Part shown: positions 8,800 to 18,340 of the stretch, piece after piece
Numbering within the stretch: position 1 is the stretch's first letter
Layout: each line of letters begins with the position of its first letter
DNA from: Chara braunii
Taxonomy: Eukaryota > Streptophyta > Charophyceae > Charales > Characeae
NCBI GenBank assembly: GCA_003427395.1
Contig: BFEA01000561.1
Location: 541,043-573,680 of the forward strand
Length of the DNA: 32,638 bases
Direction: 5' to 3'
Made by a program: the position numbers and the translations under genes
The notes under the pieces: model-generated
What the model was told of the DNA's origin: nothing
Seen by the model: the letters and a program-made list of their open reading frames with translations, nothing else
Databases searched by the model: none

Positions 8800-9670
8800 C
8801 CTTGGTTTCTTCCTTCGGCCCAGTTTGTGCGCTTTTTCGTTGCTTTGTTTGCGTGCCTTACATATTCTCTGGCTATTTTTCTTTCAACTGCTTCGTTCGC
8901 TTTTCTTGTTCACACTCCGTGTTTGTTCGCGTTGCTGGCTTCATTTTTATTCTCTGGCTAATTTTCCTTCGACTGCTTCATTCGCTTCTTGTGTTTGCCC
9001 GCACGGCCTCCTGCACTACCATTGGTTCATCACCTGTTTGCTTGCCCCTTTTTAATTCTCTGGCTACTTTTCCTTTCGACTGCTTCGTGCGCTTCGTGTT
9101 AGCGCACACTCCATGTTTGTTCGCTTTATTTGCCTGCCCCTTTTATTCTCTGGCTACTTCTCTTTCGCCTGCTTCGTGCGCTTCGTGTTAGCGCACACTC
9201 CTTGTTTGTTCTATTTGTTCCCTTTGTTTGCCTACCTTTTTTATTATCTGGATACTTTCTTTCGAGCACACTCCGTGTTTGTTCGCTTTGTTTGCCTGCC
9301 TTGTTCATTCTCCGGCTAGTTTTCTTTCAATCCACGACTGCTTCATCCACTGCTTGTTTTCGCCCACACCGCCGCCTGGTAGTGCAGGAGGCGGTGTGGC
9401 CAAAAACAAGAAGCGAATGAAACAAAATTGAAGAGTCCGTAGATTTGGTTGCGATCTCACCATCGTCTGTTTGTTTGCCTTTTTTCATTCTCTGGCTACT
9501 TTTTTTTTTTCGACTGCTTCGTGCGTTTCACGTTCGCCCTTGCTCCGTGTTTGTTCGCTTTGTTTGCTTTGCTTGCCTGCCTTATTTATTCTCTGGCTAC
9601 TTTTCATTTAATCCGCGACTGCTTCGTTCGCTTCTTGTTTTCGCCCACACCGCCTCCTGCACTACCATCG
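8800..9670. repeat. Pyrimidine-rich minisatellite, ~100-110 bp diverged units
   Basis: Words recur in order: GTTTGTTCGCTTTGTTTGCCTGCC, then ATTCTCTGGCTACTTTTC, then GACTGCTTCGTGCGCTTCGTG, then CACACTCCGTG. About seven or eight partial units are visible. The hydrophobic, Phe/Leu/Cys-rich open frames over this stretch are products of the repeat, not genes. Confidence 0.75.
9359..9421. repeat. Hairpin and inverted unit inside the minisatellite
   Basis: CCACACCGCC and GGCGGTGTGG form a 10-bp stem. The sequence at about 9377-9421 is the reverse complement of the unit at 9625-9667 (TTCGCTTCTTGTTTT..CACACCGCCTCC), so one unit has been inverted. Confidence 0.7.
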
Positions 9671-9984
9671 CCTGCATGCAGATTGCCGCACTCAGTTCCC
9701 AAAGGCCAGGAAAAGACAGACACCTTTTATTCAGCCGGAAAAGCAAGGAAAAAGGGAAGAGCTTTCACACCTGCATTTGCCGACAGCAAATTAGATTAGA
9801 GACATGGGGTCTTGTAGTCCAACAGGGTTGAATGCATTCCTTTCCCAAATCAGTGCTTAAAAAGGAAATTCGAAGAAAAGGGTTGCAGAGGTTAAACATT
9901 AAAAAAAAAGTTTAAGAAACAGAGAAAAATAAAGCAATCCATTTGTGAATCATCAGAGGGGCACCAGTCAAGGCCGCTGCCTGC

Positions 9985-10068
9985 AAAACAAAGCAAACGA
10001 AAGAAACACCTTTCGCACCTGAAAAACAAAGCGAAACAAAAGAGACACCTTTCACACCTGCATTCAGA
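9985..10068. repeat. 40-bp tandem duplication
   Basis: Two adjacent units carry AAAACAAAGC...ACACCTTTC[G/A]CACCTG with a few differences. Confidence 0.75.
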
Positions 10069-10130
10069 TTCAAATTCCAAGCCACCAGTGTGAGTTCCTC
10101 CCCTCTTGCAAAAGCATGCGGCTGGATAGA

Positions 10131-10262
10131 AGCAGAGGGTCGGTACACAGGGGGGCAGAAAATGAGGCACACAAGCAGAGGGTCGGTCCACCGGGGGCAG
10201 AAAATGGGGGGCACACAAGCAGAGAGTCGGTCCATGGGGGGCAGAAAATGAGGCACGCAAAA
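10131..10262. repeat. ~44-bp minisatellite, three units
   Basis: AGCAGAG[G/A]GTCGGT...GGGGGCAGAAAATG.GGCAC.CAA begins at 10131, 10174 and 10218. Confidence 0.9.
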
Positions 10263-11050
10263 AGGGATGTCCAAATTCCCTCCCAGTATCCCAACTTCGG
10301 CAGTTTTTAAGTGCCATTTCCCTTTATGAAAAACATCCAGAAAAAAAAAAAAAAAAATCAGGGTTGTCGGAGGATGCCTCCAGTCCAAGCTCAGAAAAAA
10401 AAATCAGGGCTGCACGCTTAACTCCTGCTGTAGGAGAAATGTTAGGGGTCGGGGGGAAGCTCAGAAAAAGAATACTCACACCATGTCGAACAGAGTCGCT
10501 GCAACCTTGTATGCCTGACGTTTTCAGGCTCGGGAGGCCACTTCGACAATTCAGTGGCCACCGAATCGAGCTGGTGGTGAAGTTTCACGCCTTCTTTAAT
10601 AGTTTCACTTCACCTCTTGCCCCTTTCCTCTTATCATTTTTTTATTTTTTTTCACATTATATTCCTCTCTCAAATTCTTCTGTGCTTTTCACCACCCAAT
10701 TACCACGACTCCTAAGACAATACAGAGGGGGGCCCTGCAAGCATAGGGGGCTGACAAACTTGGGAGGAATTTTTCATATTGCCCCCCCCCCCCAAGAGGG
10801 GTGGGCGGAGATGGGGTGGGGCCACCGTTGGGGGTCCGGCTACGGCAAAGGCCGAGCATTTTGCCAGTAGCTGTGCCTCCTATTCGTCGTCCCCCCACCC
10901 CCCAATTGAATAGCAGCAGTGTCTACGGCCAACACTCTTTTCCACACACCACACGCAACCCACTCACACTCACACCCATGTTGGCCAAAGACACAACTAA
11001 TACCGATTGGAGGAATCAGGCCCACTATCACAGCTGGTCGGCACCAAGTG
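10263..11050. other. Unassigned DNA with repeat-end remnants
   Basis: No gene is supported. CAGGGTTGTCGG at 10359-10370 equals the outer end of hAT-like copy 2, a probable solo end. AAGCTCAGAAAAA occurs twice (10387 and 10457). A C-run and G-rich tract lie near 10783-10830. Confidence 0.4.
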
Positions 11051-11058
11051 CGCCAGAG

Positions 11059-11131
11059 GCGGTCATGGGGGCCTCGAACCCACAACCTCCTGAATGCCAC
11101 TTGTGTGCCTAACCAACTGGGCTAGGCAGCT
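11059..11131 (-). pseudogene. tRNA-like sequence (tRNA pseudogene or SINE head)
   Basis: On the minus strand an A box (TAGCCCAGTTGG, 11124 down to 11113) and a B box (GGTTCGAGGCC, 11080 down to 11070) are 44 nt apart, the spacing in a tRNA. The T stem pairs at 4 of 5 positions. The acceptor arms pair at only about two of seven, and no clean anticodon stem forms, so it should not be a working tRNA. A tRNA-derived SINE promoter is the best explanation. No poly(A) tail was pinned down. Confidence 0.55.
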
Positions 11132-11564
11132 ACACCTTTCCTCTTCCTCCCCTTGCTTTCTTTCTTTTTTCTTTTCTTCTTATTCTACTCTCATGCTCTC
11201 GCAGACCCGTTCGTCTCAAATAGAGAAGCAATAACTTTTTTTTTCTATTTTCCATTTGAAGTTCAGACACCGTGACATTGGGGACCGCAGGACATCCGAG
11301 TGGTGTGTGCTTGACTGCTTCTCCTTCTTCCTCTCCTGTGAGCTGGTGCACCTCACTCTTCTCTGCTTTGCCCATGAACAAAACAAGGACTAGATGCCGG
11401 AACTTACACCTACCCTTCCTGTGCCCGTGAGGACATGGTCACACTGCATGTTCTTCTGCCATCAAGTGCGCAGCATGGTTTTCGCATCGTCGATCATAGC
11501 GACTATCACAGTAGAAGAATCAGTGACTGAGTTGGGAATCACGATTGCGCCGCTCCCAAATGGT

Positions 11565-11640
11565 TGGCGGCGCCAGCCAAAACGAAAACAAACGAAAACA
11601 ACGTGCCGGCGTTTCGGCAAAGCTTCTTGGTGCCCAAGGG
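11565..11640 (+). repeat. Dispersed repeat C, copy 2
   Basis: GGTTGGCGGCGCCAGCC is a near-palindrome centred on GGCGCC. It is followed by AAAACGAAAACAAACGAAAA, then GCCGGCGTTTCGGCAAAG. It is related to 8275-8330 and, inverted, to 32000-32085. Confidence 0.6.
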
Positions 11641-12142
11641 GGGAATCCGCCGCCTCCATATGAGGCCCAGATGTACTGATGTTATCAATTTTCAGTTTGT
11701 CACAGATGTTATACATATTCCGTCTACCAGCTTTAGCATCGAATTCATTTTCGCATCTGTTTCACGATTTCTCATATGTACCAGCTCTTCTAGCATTGAA
11801 TGAATGTGAATCCGATTCACAGTGTTCTGAGTGGGGCTTTCATGCTGGGCATGAACCTGATCCGCAACGAGTTAGCGTTGCCACGATTTGCACATCACAT
11901 CGATGTGAGATTTTCGGCGACAAAGATAGCCAATGGTGCCACACCACATGGCAGGTCCATTATACCTTCCTTTGTGTGTTTTTCCTTCTTGAAGAGCCCA
12001 ACTAACTGCTACCGAATGCCCAGTCATTACCGCTGCATCTCGACCGAAAGTTGTGCCAAATACAGCTATAATGACCCGGCGTTCTACTCGGGTGAAGACG
12101 TTAGAGGGCAGAGTGGTAGGACTGCAGCCCAACCCAGCCAGT

Positions 12143-12300
12143 CATCTGGTTGCTCCAGATGTATTGTGTGTGGTGGGGGGGGAGGGGGGGAGGGGGGGAG
12201 CTTCAACTGCTGGAAAACGGGTCCAGCGTACCTACACCACCTACCATCTGGTTTCTCCAGATGTATTGGGGGGCGGGGGGGGGGGGAGCTTCAACCTAGC
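12143..12300. repeat. Duplicated hairpin plus G-tract unit
   Basis: CATCTGGTTGCTCCAGATG (12143-12161) and CATCTGGTTTCTCCAGATG (12245-12263) are perfect 7-bp hairpins. Each is followed by GTATTG, a long G-rich tract and GAGCTTCAAC. The unit repeats at about 102 bp. Confidence 0.85.
12190..12228 (-). repeat. Dispersed GGACGC-hairpin motif, copy 3
   Basis: On the minus strand ACG precedes CTGGA-cccgttt-TCCAG, then CAGTTGAAGCTCCCC. The stem is perfect. Confidence 0.6.
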
Positions 12301-12513
12301 AGAGCATTACCAACAAGAGGAAGTTCGAAAAAAGATGGAAACGGAGACGTCGACCTGCCATCGTAACTCAGCCATGGACACAAAAAACAGAAAGAGAAAA
12401 TGTCGACAGGTCAAAAGTTATGAACAATACAAGACGCACGCTGCAACTGCATGGTAGCCAGCCCCATCGCGGGGGGGCCAACAGCGCAACAAATTGCAAG
12501 GCAAAACGACAAC

Positions 12514-13161
12514 TCAAAAGTCACTGCATCGCCCTCCTCTTTCCCAGTCGCCGTAGCGTGTCGGTTCAGGACCTGTCGGCCCACCGATCTCCTGCCGGCG
12601 CACCGCAAGCTGCTCCGGCGGTATAACGGGCTCGTCCTCGTTATCCGCATGCTCCTCCCCACTCGGAACCGGACCACCGCCACTGCTCTCCCCCTCTGTC
12701 TCATCTATGGAGGTATCTTTCAGAGACTCGATAGACACCTTCAGTGGAGGGACCTCCCCGTGCGGGGAGGTGGTGGCCGTCGTCGTCAAAGGCTGCAGAC
12801 CGCTTCCGAACACCCGACAACCAAGGGGACTTCTGGCAGAACTCGTCACCGAAACAGAACGAATGAGTCGCATTACAAAGCCACCGTCAAAGCCAAAGGA
12901 ATCTGATGACGACGTTGGTTTGGAGAGCGCGCCGCAAGCCGGTGAAGTCGAAGGACTCACAGCATTATTGTGCAGAGGGCGCGACTGCAATTCCCGTTGC
13001 AGCGTCCGATCGCCACCATCTTGTCCGGTCAGTTCGGCAACTCGGCGAGGCAGCGACTGTCGATTCTCCACTTTGCAGCGACCCGCAGGAGCGGAAAACA
13101 GGAGACGATCAAGAGCAGCTACAGCGGCTCTTGATCGGTAAAGCGGGCGCTGCAGCGCCAT
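12514..13161 (-). CDS. Hypothetical protein, disordered, unknown
   Basis: This 215-codon minus-strand ORF is the longest clean ATG frame in the window outside the LINE that is not made of repeats. The ATG lies in a fair context (A at -3, G at +4). The N-terminal third is basic and Arg/Leu-rich (for example SLPRRVAELTGQDGGDRTL). The C-terminal third is acidic with Pro and Gly (SGEEHADNEDEPVIPPEQ). No domain, signal peptide or membrane segment is seen. The opposite strand has overlapping open frames because the region is GC-rich, which lowers confidence. It may be a lone exon, part of a retroelement gag, or spurious. Confidence 0.3.
   Translation of the reverse strand: MALQRPLYRSRAAVAALDRLLFSAPAGRCKVENRQSLPRRVAELTGQDGGDRTLQRELQSRPLHNNAVSPSTSPACGALSKPTSSSDSFGFDGGFVMRLIRSVSVTSSARSPLGCRVFGSGLQPLTTTATTSPHGEVPPLKVSIESLKDTSIDETEGESSGGGPVPSGEEHADNEDEPVIPPEQLAVRRQEIGGPTGPEPTRYGDWERGGRCSDF
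13106..13159. repeat. Perfect 11-bp hairpin and adjacent 14-bp palindrome
   Basis: CGATCAAGAGC (13106-13116) pairs with GCTCTTGATCG (13127-13137) around 10 nt. GGCGCTGCAGCGCC at 13146-13159 is a perfect palindrome. Both sit at the start of the hypothetical minus-strand ORF. Confidence 0.8.
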
Positions 13162-13970
13162 ATTTGCTAGGCGCTATGCACAATATCAAATCTCCCTTAT
13201 GTGTACCCTTTAAGCAACAGCCCCTTTCCAGCCACTTCCAACCCCTCTCTCCCACCCCCGCGAAGAAAACCGACGCACTCACCCTACCCTCCTACCCTGC
13301 CCCCTTCCCATCCGACCGCCTTCAACCCCCCGGTGATACCTAAGGCCCTCTTCTATTCCACAACTAGACGGGGACCACCCCTAAACTGACCAATGACAGA
13401 CGGGCCAGTCTCACAAGAGAGGGGAGAAAAAATGATTGGGGCACACTTTACAAAGGGAGAAAGGAATCGAATGAGGTACCCTCATTCGCTTTTCGTTCTT
13501 TTCCAGAGTCCATGAACAGGCAGGCACACAAACAAAGGCCGCCTCTTCGAAGAGGATGAGACCATCCAGCCAAGCCGTCATGCAATCGCCCAAGTTGGTT
13601 GGCTAAATCGAGTGCCGAGTAATTCAGCATGTCAGGCATTATCAGCCCAACCGCTCTCTGGACCCCCTTATCAGAGATCGGCAGGCATGCCGGCAACCTT
13701 CAGTTCAAAGCCACAACAACGACAAATGACAAACCACCCACAAGGACTTAAAGTCAGGAAACAGGGTGTTTTGTTATATCCAGTAAACGAGTTTTCTTTT
13801 CCACAAAACAAACAAACAAACAAACAAACTCTCCTTCTGGTTTGTTACGGGCCCAGTGCCCACCGCAAGAAACAAGGGTGTTTTGCTATACTAGATGACC
13901 TGTTGCGGCTTCGCTCGCATAAACAAACGCGACAGGTGATGCAGTAAAAAGGTGGAGGCAACCGACGGAT

Positions 13971-13975
<5 letters not shown>
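13162..13975. other. Unassigned DNA
   Basis: A CCC-rich tract (13220-13330) and (ACAA)n near 13806-13828. No supportable gene. Confidence 0.4.

Positions 13976-14047
<72 letters not shown>
13976..14047. repeat. (CT)n-(AC)n compound microsatellite
   Basis: CT dinucleotides to about 14010, then AC dinucleotides to about 14047. Confidence 0.98.
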
Positions 14048-14051
<4 letters not shown>

Positions 14052-14343
14052 TACAGCGATGTGTCCATGTGTGTGCAGACGGAGTGCACGACAGAACGTT
14101 TAATCTAAGAAGACAAAGGACGCTGACGGGGCGAAGCAGGGGAAGGAATGGAGGGAAAGGAGGTGGGACATGGGAGCGATGCCGGGGAAGGAGGAGGAGG
14201 AAGAGGTGGGAGATGGGAGATGGGAGATGGGGCGAATGGCGAGGGAGAAGGGCATCCGCTCTGTGACAGGGTTCCTGCTGCGTCTCTGAGGCGTAGGAAG
14301 ATGGGAGTAGATAGGACAGAAAAGAGAGGACGGTGAAAAGCAG

Positions 14344-14347
<4 letters not shown>

Positions 14348-14416
<69 letters not shown>
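14348..14416. repeat. (GA)n microsatellite
   Basis: An uninterrupted GA tract of about 69 nt. A GGGA/GGAGG-rich purine zone lies just upstream (14145-14240). Confidence 0.98.
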
Positions 14417-14418
<2 letters not shown>

Positions 14419-14791
14419 ACAACAGCTAGAAGTAGCGGGTTTGCAATAGAATAGAATGGGAATCCGGGCAGCAATTTTGTCCTACTTCCCATGTGGCTCT
14501 CGGTGTACGGCGAAGTTGCCCAAGCGGTTGGGCGCTGGACGTCTGGGCATAGGAGCAGCGCGCAAATTTGCAGCCGTCTGGCAGGGGTAAGAACGCAAGA
14601 AGACGAAACTGCCCTGTGTACAGGGATCCGAGAGTAGAAGTACGGGCAAGCGAGATAGGGTTGATAAGTGGGAGGACGAAATAAAAGTACTAGTAAGTAA
14701 GAATGCGCTCGCTCTGTTTTGTAAACAGAGAATGTGATGTGATGACTGTACAAAATGCTAATCGAGAGCATGGAAAAAGAAAACGCGGGAA

Positions 14792-14893
14792 CAGCCACGT
14801 GGACACATAAAATAAAATCTAGCCACGTGGAAAGGAAATAAAATAAAAGCTATCCACGTGGACAGATAAAAGAAAATACATAAAATCTATCCA
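14792..14893. repeat. Triple CCACGTGG (G-box) minisatellite
   Basis: CCACGTGG occurs at 14795-14802, 14823-14830 and 14854-14861, each followed by GA-rich then AAATAAAA sequence. A degenerate fourth unit (ATCCAGGTAAG) follows at about 14889. CACGTG is the core bHLH/bZIP site in plants. A plus-strand ATG at 14900 heads an acidic Gln/Glu-rich start (MDHDESEQQQEEG) that soon runs into a T-rich repeat, so no gene is called. Confidence 0.7.
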
Positions 14894-14959
14894 GGTAAGA
14901 TGGACCACGACGAGTCTGAGCAGCAGCAAGAGGAAGGAATATCATCCATGTTCTCATTA

Positions 14960-15212
14960 CTGTTTTTTTTTTTTTTCAGTATTTTCCTTCCTTTTTCTTC
15001 TCGTTATTTTCCTTCCTTTTTTTCTCATTATTTTCCGCCCTGTTTTCTTTTTTCATTATTTTCCTTCCTTTTTTTTATATTTTCTTTACTTTTTGTATTA
15101 ATGTACTTTCCTTCCTGTTTTCTTTTTTTATTATTTTCCTTCCTGCTTTTTTTTCCTTGCTTTTATTTTAATGATTTTCCTTCCTTTTTTTAATTATTTT
15201 CCTTCCTGGTTC
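14960..15212. repeat. TTTTCCTTCC pyrimidine minisatellite
   Basis: TTATTTTCCTTCC-type units repeat about eight times with variable T-runs. The Phe-rich frame across it is an artefact. Confidence 0.9.
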
Positions 15213-15519
15213 CTATTATGTCCCCCGGGACATCCGTTGAAATTGGAATGATACAAAGAAAGAGAAGATTAGCATGAGAAAAAAAAGGAAGGAAAAGGAA
15301 AATATCGGGTACTGAAAACGCCAAGAGATTATATAAATAAATAAATAAATAAAATAAATCCAAGACAAGAAATGGTCATCAAGAGTTGAGTACGTTTGCG
15401 TTCCTGCCAGCTGGCTAACGAGTGAGGAAAAGCGCGGAGAAACCACATTAACCTACCAACAGCCAAGCCAACCGAGGAGAGGAAATTTATAGAATGCCGT
15501 TTCCTCTCTACCTTCCTCC

Positions 15520-16062
15520 CCGAACCCCCCCCCCTCCTCTTCCCCTCCCTCCCTCCGCCCACCCCCCTCACCTCCCTCCACACACATCCCTGCTCCCCCC
15601 TTCCAAACGATTCACTCGCCAGCATGATATCCTCCCTCCATAATAAGCGAAGGACGGGGAGGAAAAAAGCACATCAACATTCACTCGCCAACAGTGAATG
15701 CATGTGAATGCCGTCGTTTGCAGCTTGAAGAAAATGAACACCAAACACCAAACACCAAACATATTGTTGCGGGTTTTCTTCCAGCTCGCGAGCTCTTGGA
15801 ACTTCAACCTCAATTAAGGAAGAGACCGTCTCCACTCCAGTTTCTCGTTGGTCGGACGCATAATACCCGGGGGACAACAAAGAAGGAGAAGAGGAGGAGA
15901 GGAGGAGAGGAGGAGGACGATGAGAGAGAGAGAAAGAGAGGTAGCACATTTAGGGGAAGACCGTGTCCTTCCCTCCCCTCCCTCCCTCCCTCCCTCCCAC
16001 CCTCCCTCCATTCCTCCCTCCCTCCCTCCATTCCTCCCTCCCTCCCTCCCTCTCACCCGGTG
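15520..16062. repeat. Low-complexity C-rich, GA-rich and (CCCT)n tracts
   Basis: C-rich at 15525-15605, AGGAGG-rich at 15885-15940, and (CCCT)n with CCATTCCTCC interruptions at 15970-16055. The part between 15610 and 15880 holds nothing supportable. Confidence 0.85.
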
Positions 16063-16149
16063 TCGCTTGAAGTTCGTAAGAGAAGAAAAGCCGCCGCTGA
16101 TGAAGGCCACCGATCATGTTCATATGCTATCCCGCACTGTTTTCTCGCC

Positions 16150-16203
16150 ATACATACATACATACAGACATACATACATATACATACATACATACTTACA
16201 TAG
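16150..16203. repeat. (CATA)n microsatellite
   Basis: Tetranucleotide CATA repeats with CAGA, TATA and CTTA interruptions. Confidence 0.95.
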
Positions 16204-16401
16204 AGTTCATTGCGCATGTACAGCATTTTGGTTGCTCGCCTAAGTACTGTATTTGCCTCTCGTTTTCCTTCGCACTTGGTTTTTTGTCCCTTCACTTGGA
16301 GTAGAAAACCTCGTCGTCCGTCTAATTACTGTTCTTTCTTTTTTTCCCCCCCTTTCCATCTGATTGTGCGTTCTTTTTTTTTCCCCCTTTCCATCTGATT
16401 G

Positions 16402-16474
16402 ATTGCATATGGATTCGAACTTGGGTCTGCATTTCAACTGTTCATGAGGGGTGTACCAACTGAGCTAGGCCAGT
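16402..16474 (-). pseudogene. Second tRNA-like sequence (SINE head or tRNA pseudogene)
   Basis: On the minus strand the A box TAGCTCAGTTGG (16467 down to 16456) and the B-box-like AGTTCGAATCC (16421 down to 16411) are 46 nt apart. The T stem and acceptor stem do not pair, so a working tRNA is excluded. The 5' part shares GCCTAGCYCAGTTGGT with the sequence near 11125, suggesting one family. Confidence 0.5.
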
Positions 16475-16591
16475 CCGTTGGTCTGCATTCCCCCCCCCCC
16501 TTTCCGTTTGCCCCCTTTCTTCTCCTTTCCCGCCTCCTTTAGCGAATTGCGTAAAGAGGCCTGTGTAAGCGGTTTTGAATCAGAGTATTTG

Positions 16592-16609
16592 TTGTTGTTG
16601 TTGTTGTTT
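16592..16609. repeat. (TTG)n tract between duplicated GAATCAGAGTATTTG
   Basis: GAATCAGAGTATTTG flanks both sides of a short GTT repeat (about 16577 and 16610). Confidence 0.8.
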
Positions 16610-16897
16610 CGAATCAGAGTATTTGCGGCGCTTCTTTTATATATTTAAAAAAATATTAGTATTGCATTTTAGTGTGATCATTATTGCCATTCAGAACTAC
16701 ATCAGTGTACTAGTAGTCTATACTAATTATCACAATAAAATGAGATAATAATATAAAAATAATACTAGTATTAATACAGTAATGATAATGACAATAATAA
16801 TACAACAATTACGACAGTGAGGCAATCTTTCGGTGATTGGACTTTTCGAAGCGATGCTGGGCGCAGGCGAGGAGGAGAGACTGAGATAGTGATAAAT

Positions 16898-17040
16898 AAG
16901 AATGCAGAGAGGGAGGGAGGGAGGGACGGAGGAGAGAGGGGAGAGAGGGAGAGAGGGAGAGAGGGAGAGAGGGAGAGAGGGAGACGGAGGGATTTGGGAG
17001 CGGGGTGGAGGTGGGAGGGAGGGAGGGAGGGAGGCGAAGA
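16898..17040. repeat. GGGA/GA purine tract
   Basis: GGGAGGGA and GAGAGGGA units dominate. Confidence 0.95.
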
Positions 17041-17083
17041 AGCATAGTCGAACTCAGCTAACTTGAGTACTTACCAGTGATAA

Positions 17084-17263
17084 CAACATCTGTCAAATTC
17101 TCCCCATGGAGTAGACTCCCATAACGCGGCCCAGGTTTATCGCGCCCTTGACCATATGATGGAAGAGGGGCGAGAATGGGATAGTGCACCAGATCCTGTC
17201 CGCGTTCCACGAAAACATGCAGGATCAGTTCACATATTTTCTGAATTGTTTGTAATTGGATGA
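17084..17263 (+). pseudogene. Short coding-like fragment, unknown product
   Basis: A frame without ATG opens after TAA at 17081 and ends at TGA 17261. It reads a protein-like stretch including AAQVYRALDHMMEEGREW and DPVRVPRKHAGSVHIFSE. The unbiased composition stands out from the flanking purine repeat. No family is recognised. It could be an internal exon or transposon remnant. Confidence 0.22.
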
Positions 17264-17800
17264 ATTTGGTCGCTCCTGTAGTGGCCCGTACGTTTCCTAA
17301 AATTGTGGATTGTTAATGGGCACAACTTTAGGAAGTAGTGGTGGTTTAAGTCTGGTGACCAAGACCGCTCAATGAAACACTAAAACATAAGAGGAGACAT
17401 GAAGATGGACACAAAGTTAAAAACACAGAAACATTAAGCAATGGAAACATATAAAGATAAAAACGCATAATCACATGCAAAACAGAAAAGAATATATAAT
17501 AATGTACTGGATTGACTAGGGGCACAATGCTACACACCTACAGAAAGAATTCCACAGGTAAAAGAAGAGCACAAAGCCTTGTGTGGAGGGGTCAAGTGCT
17601 CAGCTGCTGCACTCTATGGACTGGTGACAGACAAGTCTGTCCAAAAAGGTGTGACAGGTTTGTTATAATGACCCTGAGAAAAACCTCCTGAAAATTTAGG
17701 GGTCTGTTAACCTTCTCTCCAGGGTTAAGAGGATATCTCCCCCCCTCTCCCCCCCCACCCACCCCCCAAAAAAAAGGGCTCAAGCTGGGTCTTAGGGTTT
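17264..17800. other. Unassigned DNA
   Basis: AT-rich to mixed sequence with a C-run near 17740-17767. No supportable gene. Confidence 0.4.
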
Positions 17801-17809
17801 CCAAGGCTT

Positions 17810-17975
17810 AGGGTATAAGGGTTCAAGGGTTCAAGGGTTCAAGGGTTTAAGGGTTTAAGGGTTAAGGGTTAAGGGTTTAAGGGTTAAGGGTTTAAGGGTT
17901 AAGGGTTTAAGGGTTAAGGTTAAGGGTTTAAGGGTTAAGGGTTTAAGGGTTAAGGGTTTAAGGGTTTAAGGATTA
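17810..17975 (+). repeat. Variant telomere-type array (GGGTTAA / GGGTTTAA)
   Basis: It starts with GGGTTCAA units, then 7-mer GGGTTAA and 8-mer GGGTTTAA units alternate, giving a 15-bp higher-order period over about 100 bp. A TTTAGGG doublet follows at about 18030-18047, and GGGTT words continue, more diverged, to 18180. The sequence resembles plant TTTAGGG with an inserted A, but is internal to the window and not a canonical telomere. Confidence 0.75.
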
Positions 17976-18300
17976 GGCCTCATGAATCCAGCTTTGAGTT
18001 CAGGTCCTTGGCTTCAGGACCACGGATAAAGGTTTAGGGTTTAGGGTTCACGGTTAAGGTCTCATAGGAGTAGGAGTTTGAGGCTTGGAGATCAGGACTT
18101 GGGGTTTAGGAATTGGGCTTATTATGGTCTAAAGATTTAAGTCAAGGGTTCAAAGCTCAGGTTAGCACCTAGGGTTTACAGCTCATTGACTTCTTCAATG
18201 CATTACTGTTAGCGAATGTTCCGCTTTGATCTTGCTAAATATCTACTATTATACTACATGTTTTTCTTCAGTTTTTTTTTTTTTTTTTTTAACCACCACT

Positions 18301-18340
18301 ACCTTTCACAGGCAAACGCTAAGTCCATCTGGTAGCCTAC
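18301..18340. repeat. Junction of two dispersed repeat words
   Basis: ACCTTTCACAGGCAAAC (18301-18317) is identical to 8252-8268. CTGGTAGCCTA (18329-18339) matches the ends at 6014-6024 and 6108-6118. Confidence 0.55.

Noticed and set aside
11800-12366. 188-codon plus-strand open frame
   Set aside because: The first half reads fairly protein-like, but the second half is poly-Gly from G-tracts inside a duplicated repeat. No family or splice support.
14500-14590. tRNA-Leu/Ser-like word GTTGCCCAAGCGGTTGGGCG
   Set aside because: No B box (GTTCGANNC) at the required distance and no cloverleaf.
14100-14798. 232-codon minus-strand open frame
   Set aside because: Its Ser/Leu run is the (GA)n microsatellite read in reverse; composition explains the openness.
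17810-17975. A true chromosome end
   Set aside because: Units are variants rather than TTTAGGG, the array is short, and complex sequence continues for 14 kb beyond it.
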